Source: CAYVMN01 sp964452575
Lineage (GTDB): Bacteria > Desulfobacterota > DSM-4660 > Desulfatiglandales > Desulfatiglandaceae
Length of the DNA stretch: 20,762 nucleotides
Reading direction: 5' to 3'
Assembly: GCA_964452575.1 (NCBI GenBank)
Contig: CAYVMN010000066.1
Coordinates: forward strand, 1-20,762
Shown: positions 15,945 to 20,762 of the stretch, in pieces
Position numbering within the stretch: position 1 is the stretch's first letter
Layout: every line of letters begins with the position of its first letter
Position numbers and translations under genes: made by a program
Notes under the pieces: model-generated
What the model was told of the DNA's origin: nothing
The model's database searches: none
Seen by the model: only the letters and a program-made list of their open reading frames with translations

Positions 15945-16442
15945 TTAAAAGAATTTGAGGAATTCGGAATCCGTTGAAAGGATAAGAGAGGTGCTTTCAT
16001 CCATGGTCTCTCTCTAGACATTCAAAGTTACCAAGAAGGAATAAAAATCAGGATCCCTGCCATAGGCCTCTGAATAGATCAACGTGGCCTGTGCATCGGC
16101 CTTTCCCTTTATTTCATGTGCCCTAACCAGTTTTTCTCTCCCCATTCTGATTTCACCCAGAGGTCTCTTCTCCTCGACCCGTTCCGTTCATCGCTCATTC
16201 TAAAGGTATCTAGTTTCCGGTTAGTCCTTCTAACCGTCCCATGCAAGAAGATTTTTGGGGAAGTAGTTGGCCCGCTGGATAACCGAAATCTTGAAATGCA
16301 GTCCGGCGTGGGTCTGGGCGTCGGCTATGGGCTTGCCGAACTGGGTAATAATCACCTGCTCTGTCTCATCAACGATGTAGGCTGATATATAAAGACAGGC
16401 AAAAACAGAAACGGTCAGGACAAGGAGGGCTATCCATTTCAC
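15945..16442 (-). pseudogene. hflC: hflC remnant with central deletion and stop codons
   Basis: HflC is an SPFH/prohibitin-type inner-membrane protein that forms the HflKC cage controlling the FtsH protease. A GTG at 16442, preceded by AAGGAG, opens 70 residues clearly of HflC type. A membrane helix comes first, then AYIVDETEQVIITQFGKP, GLHFKISVIQ and FPKNLLAWDG. A TAG at 16230-16232 ends that frame. The same frame, about 70-100 bp further, reads as the HflC C-terminus: AHEIKGKADAQATLIYSEAY, GRDPDFYSFLVTLNV, TAG (16014-16016, where Tyr is expected), RETMDE and ILSTDSEFLKFF. It ends at TAA 15945-15947, possibly once running on to a TGA at 15924. The central part of the SPFH region, about 150 or more residues, is missing. 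hflK, normally just upstream, is absent. The gene is certainly nonfunctional. Confidence 0.87.
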
Positions 16443-16628
16443 CTCAACGCTCCTTAGTGGATTGCACCATCCAGTAATCCATAATTTATAATAAACAGGC
16501 TTATGGTCCTTTCGACTTTTCCAAACATTCCTGACTCTTCCAGCTATTTCGCGGCAAAGGCCCAACATTCAGGCATAATACATACTTCGCTCATCAATAT
16601 GCCCCGATCCCCTCAGAGGGATTCTTTG

Positions 16629-17180
16629 TCATTTCTCTTCAACGTTCGGGGAGAGATCCAAAATCTCCCTCTTCAGGGGAATTGGAACATAAGTGATTTC
16701 ATACCGTATTTTTCTGACGTCCGTGTCTTTTTCTTTCATCGCAGCCTTGGGTACGTTTACGTCGAGGGAACTTTCCTTTGTTTCTCCCGGTTGTATATTA
16801 GACCAATCGTAGAACGAAAATTGTGTCTTTTTCCTTCCATCCTGGAATGGGATGGGATTCCAGGATTGGTCCAGGTATTGAACATTCAAGTCCTTAATAT
16901 CAAGGATCTGATCCGAGTGGTTCGATATTTTAATACTCCCCTTGAGAGATGGAGTACCGGTTATCTCCTTCGTGGACTTGTTGATCGTTTGAACAATCTT
17001 CAAATCAGAAAATTTTAACGTCAGCATCTCCCCTTTGGCCTCCTGTTGCCAACGGGCAAGGGGAACAATGACCTCTTCTGTTTGAGGAATCTCGGCGGTT
17101 TCCTCTCCCGTCTGCTTACAACCATAGAAGGCCAAAATGAGTGTGAAGGCCAGGGCAATCATGAAATATTTTCTTAACAT
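16629..17180 (-). CDS. Hypothetical lipoprotein
   Basis: This 183-residue predicted lipoprotein has a basic N-terminus, a hydrophobic stretch and a lipobox LAFYGC with the acylated Cys near residue 20. An acidic, Pro-containing linker follows. The rest is a beta-rich domain of about 130 residues with alternating hydrophobics (LKGSIKISNHSDQILDIKDL, then NIQPGETKESSLDVNVP). This looks like an immunoglobulin-type or FxLYD-like fold; I do not recognise the family by name. It should be anchored to the inner or outer membrane facing the periplasm. The ATG at 17180 has a GGGAGGAAG site; a TTG one codon earlier is also possible. It looks intact, unlike its hflC and degP neighbours. Its leader holds a 9-bp inverted repeat. 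Confidence 0.75.
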   Translation of the reverse strand: MLRKYFMIALAFTLILAFYGCKQTGEETAEIPQTEEVIVPLARWQQEAKGEMLTLKFSDLKIVQTINKSTKEITGTPSLKGSIKISNHSDQILDIKDLNVQYLDQSWNPIPFQDGRKKTQFSFYDWSNIQPGETKESSLDVNVPKAAMKEKDTDVRKIRYEITYVPIPLKREILDLSPNVEEK

Positions 17181-17222
17181 CAATCTTCCTCCCCTCTTTC
17201 TGTTAAAAGGTTAAAAGACTTT

Positions 17223-17275
17223 TCTGAGGCGCAGGAAAAGGTTTCGCCCCAGGGATAGAAAAAGCACGCCTCAGA
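17223..17275. repeat. 9-bp inverted repeat in the lipoprotein leader
   Basis: TCTGAGGCG (17223-17231) and CGCCTCAGA (17267-17275) are perfect complements 35 nt apart. They lie 43-95 nt upstream of the lipoprotein ATG on the minus strand. They could fold in its mRNA leader or be a spaced protein-binding site. I could not match it to a known riboswitch. Confidence 0.5.
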
Positions 17276-17276
17276 G

Positions 17277-17507
17277 TTGATTAATTCGCACCCAGACCTG
17301 AAAATTCTCCAAAATGAGAATCCAATTTACACTTATACACCTCGAAATTTTCGGGAACCTTTCCGTAACCTTACATTTTGGAAAGAATTAGGAAACATAT
17401 TGACACACAGATCCGCGGGTCTGATGATTGGAGGAGGGCTCTTTTTAGTGATGTTGGGCGCAGACTTAATGCTGGAAGGAGTCGTCCACCTGGCCGAGAG
17501 AGGATAG
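17277..17507 (+). CDS. Doubtful short membrane ORF
   Basis: This 76-codon frame begins at a TTG with no good ribosome site. The second half looks protein-like: a Gly-rich hydrophobic helix (GLMIGGGLFLVMLGADLML) flanked by polar ends. The first half has no such character. A hairpin at 17537-17558 lies 30 nt after its stop. It may be a genuine small single-pass membrane protein using a later start, a fragment of a lost gene, or chance. It is the only plus-strand frame besides tnpA worth listing here. Confidence 0.25.
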   Translation: MINSHPDLKILQNENPIYTYTPRNFREPFRNLTFWKELGNILTHRSAGLMIGGGLFLVMLGADLMLEGVVHLAERG

Positions 17508-17536
17508 ATCAGTCCCTTAGAAGCGGCTTTGTCATA

Positions 17537-17558
17537 ACCTGACCGAACGTCAAGGTTT
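17537..17558. repeat. Hairpin between two short genes
   Basis: AACCTGAC pairs with GTCA-A-GGTT (8 bp with one bulged A) around a 5-nt loop. It sits 15 nt past the stop of the minus-strand 117-residue gene and 30 nt past the plus-strand short frame. Neither side has a real T tract, so it is a weak terminator candidate at best. Confidence 0.35.
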
Positions 17559-17572
17559 CTCAATTCTGCACT

Positions 17573-17926
17573 CTATTTGCCCTTCGGGTGCAATATCCGG
17601 TTGGCACATTCATCCGCAACGTCTCTGTCTGCCTCTTTCTCACCCGGCATTGTCGCCCAGCCCTGTTTTTTCACATATTCGCCTTGCTTCCAGGCATCTT
17701 CCTTTTTTAGCTCTTCGAGCTTCCTGTCTTTGTCGGGATCCTGATTGAATTGCGCGACGCATATGCCGCCCAGGCGGTCAACAACGGCCTTTTCGGCCAT
17801 TTTTTTGGCCTTTGTTTCCGCAGAAGTGCTTGTCATAACCCATCCTGTTGCAAATAAAACTATGAGCAATATAATAGCACCAATCCCGATTCCCCCAAAA
17901 AACGGCTTCATAATCTCTTTTTTCAT
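17573..17926 (-). CDS. Conserved hypothetical single-pass membrane protein
   Basis: This 117-residue protein has one N-terminal membrane helix (FFGGIGIGAIILLIVLFATGW, about 9-29). A short mainly helical soluble domain follows with the phrases ICVAQFNQDPDKDRKLEELK, KKQGWATMPGEKEADRDVAD and ECANRIL. I recall similar sequences as uncharacterised proteins in various Proteobacteria, with the same CVAQF, GWATMPG and C-A motifs. No activity is known to me. Two conserved Cys in the soluble part (about 56 and 107) might form a disulfide if it faces the periplasm. The ATG at 17926 has a strong AGGAGG site 9 nt upstream. It stands alone between a lipoprotein gene and the degP remnant and appears intact. 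Confidence 0.75.
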   Translation of the reverse strand: MKKEIMKPFFGGIGIGAIILLIVLFATGWVMTSTSAETKAKKMAEKAVVDRLGGICVAQFNQDPDKDRKLEELKKEDAWKQGEYVKKQGWATMPGEKEADRDVADECANRILHPKGK

Positions 17927-18139
17927 TCCAGAAACCTCCTCTCAATCTGATTGATCTGTTAACGGCAAATACTTCCTTCCTCATCTTGCTTGTGCACGGC
18001 TTCGCCTCCGCTTTAATTTGGTTATAATACACGCCGAGACTTTCTAAAACCCTTCATGAACATTACAATTTTGAAAGGTTTTTCCAGATCATCTGCATGG
18101 AGCCGCCCTGGTGCTCTGACGCCCATTCCCCGTGGGTTT

Positions 18140-18289
18140 TCACCTTTTTTTCCTAGCCCGGATGTGTTGTAAGGCACAGGTCCGTTTTGATATCCGGAGA
18201 TTCTCCGGTTGCCGGGGACAGCCGATCATTTCCAGCGCCCTGTTTCTATCTATTGACAACTCGAAAGAGCGATAAAGATTACTTCCCAT
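18140..18289 (-). CDS. Doubtful 49-codon ORF after degP remnant
   Basis: An ATG three nucleotides after the degP stop opens a 49-residue basic frame with two Cys (GCPRQPENLRISKRTCALQH). It has no clear ribosome site of its own, contains a perfect 15-bp palindrome (18194-18208) and lies in decaying DNA. It could be a fragment of a lost gene or chance. Confidence 0.2.
   Translation of the reverse strand: MGSNLYRSFELSIDRNRALEMIGCPRQPENLRISKRTCALQHIRARKKR
18194..18208. repeat. Short perfect palindrome
   Basis: CCGGAGA and TCTCCGG flank a single T, giving 7 complementary pairs. There is no T tract on either side, so it is not a convincing terminator. It may be an operator-like site or chance. 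Confidence 0.3.
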
Positions 18290-18292
18290 CTT

Positions 18293-18648
18293 TTAGTTGT
18301 GCTCCGGGACCTTCAATGTAAGGTAAAGGGCACCACGCCCTCGCTTTACCAGAAAGAGGATCGTCTCTCCTGCCTTATAACCCTTGATTCTTTTGTTGAA
18401 CTCCTCGACGTTTTTGACCGGCTTCTGGTCGATCTCAAGGATAATGTCATTGGTTCTTATGCCGACCTCGGCCCCCGGGCTGTCGGCCTCCACCTTCGCC
18501 ATCTTGCACACCGGAAATGAAAGGAAACACCCTTAATCACTTTTTCCGCGCTGATATTCACCACGGAAGGGCTCCCCTTTTTGACCAGCTCCCCAAATGA
18601 TCCCGGGGAATCCTCGGAGAAGGATTGAAATTCCCCTGGTTCTCTTCT
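18293..18648 (-). pseudogene. degP: degP/htrA protease remnant, ends joined out of frame
   Basis: DegP is a periplasmic serine protease and chaperone with a trypsin-like domain and two PDZ domains. Two pieces remain. In one frame, 18648 to about 18510 reads SFGELVKKGSPSVVNIS followed by EKVIKG, the segment just after the DegP signal peptide. In another frame, about 18505 to 18293 reads as the last PDZ domain: VEADSPGAEVGIRTNDIIL, then the QKPVKNVEEF helix and LVKRGRGALYLTLK to the stop. The signal peptide, the whole catalytic domain with its Ser/His/Asp triad and the first PDZ domain are missing, roughly 350 residues. The junction lies near 18505-18518. The gene cannot be functional. The stop of the upstream ABC permease lies only 50 nt away, so the 5' end of degP was cut away too. 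Confidence 0.78.
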
Positions 18649-18698
18649 TTATGTAAAACTATTGAACTTCCTTTTACTTATTTGTTTCACAAGCGCGG

Positions 18699-19658
18699 CT
18701 ACGTTCTGATCTCCTGGATCATAAACACCAGATACGAAATGGCAAAACATACCAGCGTCAAGCCAATTAAGACCACAATATAGGGGTACACCACTAGAAT
18801 GCTTTGCCCGATGGGAAGCGGATTCTGAAAGCGGCTTGCCGAAAGCTTCTCCATGGGTCCCATGAGCACAAGCGCCTCAGTGGTTTTTCTCATTGGATCG
18901 ATGATGGTGGCCGAGGCATTGGTGTAAAGAGACATGGGCGAGAAAAGCGAAATAAATCGCTTGACCCTGATATTTCTCACCACAGCCTCCGTGCTTTCGC
19001 TCCCCTGTGCATTCACCGGCGCAACCATATCGGCCAGCACACTGGCCCCTAAGGACACAAAGAACGACAGGAATATCCACAGTGCCACCGTGGCCAGGGC
19101 CGAGGTGGCGATACTCCTAAAAAAGATCGAGAAGAGGATGGACAATCCCAGCCAGAAGGAGATGTAAAAGATACTGATGATGATATAAACAAACAATCGC
19201 CATACCTCTTCCCTTCCGGGAACAACCCCCAGAAGCATCAGACCCAGCCCGGAGATCACCAACACGATGGATGCCAGCATGATGCTGATTGTGGTCACTC
19301 CGGCAAGAAATTTCCCGTTAATAACCGAATCCCGGTATATAGGCTGGGACACGATTTTGATCAATGTCCCGTCGCCTCTTTCACGGTTAATGGCATCAAA
19401 GCCCAGGACAATACCGATGAGCGGCCCAAAAAAGGCCACAAACTGCACCATCGAAAAAAGAGCGCCCGTGGTATTAAAAAGCATCAGGAAGACAAATTTC
19501 GGCTTGGCCACACCCTCCAGGCTCTCTTTGAGATGGATTCCCGCCATATAGCTCGTTATGAAACTGACCATGGCGATCAGGGCGAAGAGGATCACGAACC
19601 GGTAGCTGCTGAAATGATCCGATAGCTCCTTTCGGTAAACCGCAGAAATACCTTTCAT
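18699..19658 (-). CDS. ABC-2 type transporter permease
   Basis: This inner-membrane permease of the ABC-2/NosY-like type has 319 residues and about six membrane helices. The first comes right after the N-terminal YRKELSDHFSSYR segment typical of these permeases. A large extracytoplasmic loop lies between the first two helices. The conserved short segment GFDAINRERGDGTLIKIVSQP sits on the cytoplasmic side and contacts the ATPase. I chose the ATG at 19658, which has AGGAGG 7 nt upstream; the stop of the ATPase gene lies inside that spacer, so the two are coupled. With the NEW3 protein it forms a three-gene export module. The substrate cannot be read from sequence. Confidence 0.9.
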   Translation of the reverse strand: MKGISAVYRKELSDHFSSYRFVILFALIAMVSFITSYMAGIHLKESLEGVAKPKFVFLMLFNTTGALFSMVQFVAFFGPLIGIVLGFDAINRERGDGTLIKIVSQPIYRDSVINGKFLAGVTTISIMLASIVLVISGLGLMLLGVVPGREEVWRLFVYIIISIFYISFWLGLSILFSIFFRSIATSALATVALWIFLSFFVSLGASVLADMVAPVNAQGSESTEAVVRNIRVKRFISLFSPMSLYTNASATIIDPMRKTTEALVLMGPMEKLSASRFQNPLPIGQSILVVYPYIVVLIGLTLVCFAISYLVFMIQEIRT

Positions 19659-19660
19659 GA

Positions 19661-20413
19661 TCAAACCTCCTGGAAGTATTTCATGTAGATCTCTTCAAGG
19701 TTATATTCTTGTCCGCCCACTCCAAATTTTTCCTTGGCCAAGGTATCAATAGAACCCTCTGCAACCATCTTACCCTTAATCATAATCCCGACGCGATGAG
19801 ATATTTTCTGTACCTGTTGAAGATGGTGCGACGAGAGGAGTACGCTGATCTTTCGTTCGCTATTAAGGGATTGGACAAGATCGATGAGTTTCAGGGCCCC
19901 ATCCGGGTCCAGGCCCAGGGTGGGCTCATCCAGAAACATCACTTTGGGATCCTTCAGAAGGACCTCGGCAATGCCGAGGCGCTGCTTCATCCCCCTGGAA
20001 TAGGCTCCTACTTTTTTATGTCTATCCCTGGTAAGGCCAACCGTGTCCAACACGTCTGATATTTTCTCACCGGTCTTACTTCTGTCCAATCCATTGAGAT
20101 CCGCAATGTACTCCAGGCTCTGGACCGCGTCCATATCCTGGTAGAAGCCGACATTTTCCGGTAGATACCCCACCAAGCCCTTTACTTCACGGGCCTTTCT
20201 CAACGGATCAATCCCGCAGACCCGGGCAGTGCCCGCTGATGGCTGACTCAACCCCAGGAGCATGAGGAGGGTGGTCGTCTTGCCGGCACCGTTGGGGCCC
20301 AGAAATCCAAAGATCTCCCCCTCCTTCACACTGAAAGAAAGCTTATTCACTGCCGCCTGATTATGGTAATTTTTAGTCAGATCGAAGGTCTCAACCATTT
20401 TCTCATTTTGCAT
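19661..20413 (-). CDS. ABC transporter ATP-binding protein
   Basis: This cytoplasmic ATPase subunit of an ABC-2 exporter has 250 residues. Walker A is GPNGAGKTT (about 39-47), the Q-loop region is GYLPENVGFY, and the ABC signature variant is YSRGMKQRLG. Walker B is VMFLDEPTLGLD, and the H-loop His is in LLSSHHLQQV. The ATG at 20413 is used because it has GGGGAGG 8 nt upstream and begins 2 nt after the stop of the NEW3-domain gene; a longer frame to 20491 would run far into that gene. Its partner is the permease that follows with coupled translation. Confidence 0.94.
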   Translation of the reverse strand: MQNEKMVETFDLTKNYHNQAAVNKLSFSVKEGEIFGFLGPNGAGKTTTLLMLLGLSQPSAGTARVCGIDPLRKAREVKGLVGYLPENVGFYQDMDAVQSLEYIADLNGLDRSKTGEKISDVLDTVGLTRDRHKKVGAYSRGMKQRLGIAEVLLKDPKVMFLDEPTLGLDPDGALKLIDLVQSLNSERKISVLLSSHHLQQVQKISHRVGIMIKGKMVAEGSIDTLAKEKFGVGGQEYNLEEIYMKYFQEV

Positions 20414-20415
20414 CA

Positions 20416-20762
20416 CTATCGCCTCCCCAACCGGACAAACAGGGAAACGAGTCCGGCTATTACCAGAACAATAATTCCCATTCCTACCCATCCCCAGGCC
20501 GTCGATGCCCGGACCGTTACCCGGAACTCCAGGTTTTTGGTGCTCTTTTCTCCCTGCACGTTGACGTTCACCGAATAATCTCCCACCAGGGCCTGATCTG
20601 CCGGGGTGATCCTCATCTCAATTTGTTTCAGCTTACCCGGAGGGAGGATATCTATTTTTTCCGGTGAAAATTCCACCTTCCAGTTCTCGGGGTTGAAGGT
20701 GAGGAATTTAATGCCGTTTTGGGCCGCTGATCCGGTATTCTTCACATAGAAGGACATATTGG
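20416..20762 (-). CDS. NEW3-domain membrane protein, C-terminal part (runs off window)
   Basis: Only the last 115 or so codons are inside the window; the gene continues beyond 20762. The visible part is one beta-sandwich unit of the NEW3 type. It has MSFYVKNTGS, NWKVEFSPEKIDILPPG, then MRITPADQALVGDYSVNVNV. A C-terminal transmembrane helix (WVGMGIIVLVIAGLVSLFV) and an Arg-rich tail end the protein. It should sit outside the cytoplasm, anchored by its C-terminus. NEW3 proteins are often encoded directly before an ABC ATPase and permease, as here, and may be the extracytoplasmic partner of that exporter; that role is inferred from position. Confidence 0.82.
   Translation of the reverse strand, partial: NMSFYVKNTGSAAQNGIKFLTFNPENWKVEFSPEKIDILPPGKLKQIEMRITPADQALVGDYSVNVNVQGEKSTKNLEFRVTVRASTAWGWVGMGIIVLVIAGLVSLFVRLGRR

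Noticed and set aside
16443..16628. Possible hflK remnant upstream of hflC
   Set aside because: All three minus frames were read and none shows HflK-like sequence.
18253..18280. TTGACA promoter-like motif on the plus strand
   Set aside because: No good -10 at the right distance and no plus-strand gene downstream.
1..20762. tRNA, rRNA, CRISPR array, toxin-antitoxin or defence genes
   Set aside because: No cloverleaf, rRNA segment, regularly spaced repeats or matching protein families were seen while reading both strands.

Overview
The window looks like the chromosome of an anaerobic deltaproteobacterium (Desulfobacterota-like), probably free-living or from a metagenome. The reasons are a ferredoxin-dependent indolepyruvate oxidoreductase, a TrpB2-type tryptophan synthase, a PflA-like radical SAM enzyme, a complete Bat ('aerotolerance') operon, and consistently strong AGGAGG-type ribosome binding sites. 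This placement is an inference from gene content and protein style, not from a marker gene. Almost everything is on the minus strand, so transcription runs from high to low coordinates. I saw no rRNA, tRNA or CRISPR array.

Layout from left to right. 1-377 has no firm gene, but holds a probable terminator for the leftmost operon. 378-3783 is a compact minus-strand operon: a small Cys-rich protein, iorA, iorB and a MocA-like nucleotidyltransferase. Upstream, 3870-5249 is trpB2, separated from that operon by a hairpin. 5509-6612 is a stand-alone radical SAM protein. 6914-15205 is one tightly packed minus-strand operon: moxR, a DUF58 protein, a BatD-like membrane protein, batA, a batB-batC fusion, batD and batE. 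Its neighbours overlap or nearly touch, except for a 13- or 61-nt gap before the BatD-like gene. It should encode an AAA+ chaperone plus a set of membrane-anchored von Willebrand A and TPR proteins acting at the inner membrane and periplasm.

15.26-18.65 kb is a decaying stretch. It contains an IS200/IS605 tnpA killed by an in-frame TGA (plus strand), and an hflC gene that keeps its two ends but has lost its middle and carries stops. It also contains a degP/htrA gene reduced to an N-terminal piece joined out of frame to its last PDZ domain. Two small apparently intact genes, a lipoprotein and a conserved single-pass membrane protein, sit among these remnants. 18699-20762 is an ABC exporter module (permease, ATPase and the C-terminal end of a NEW3-domain membrane protein that runs off the window).

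I found no convincing undescribed defence or mobile system. The most unusual signal is the pair of internally deleted membrane quality-control genes (hflC and degP), within about 2.7 kb of each other beside a dead IS200 element. Next are the Cys-rich protein translationally coupled to iorA and two mutually exclusive hairpins in the tnpA leader.
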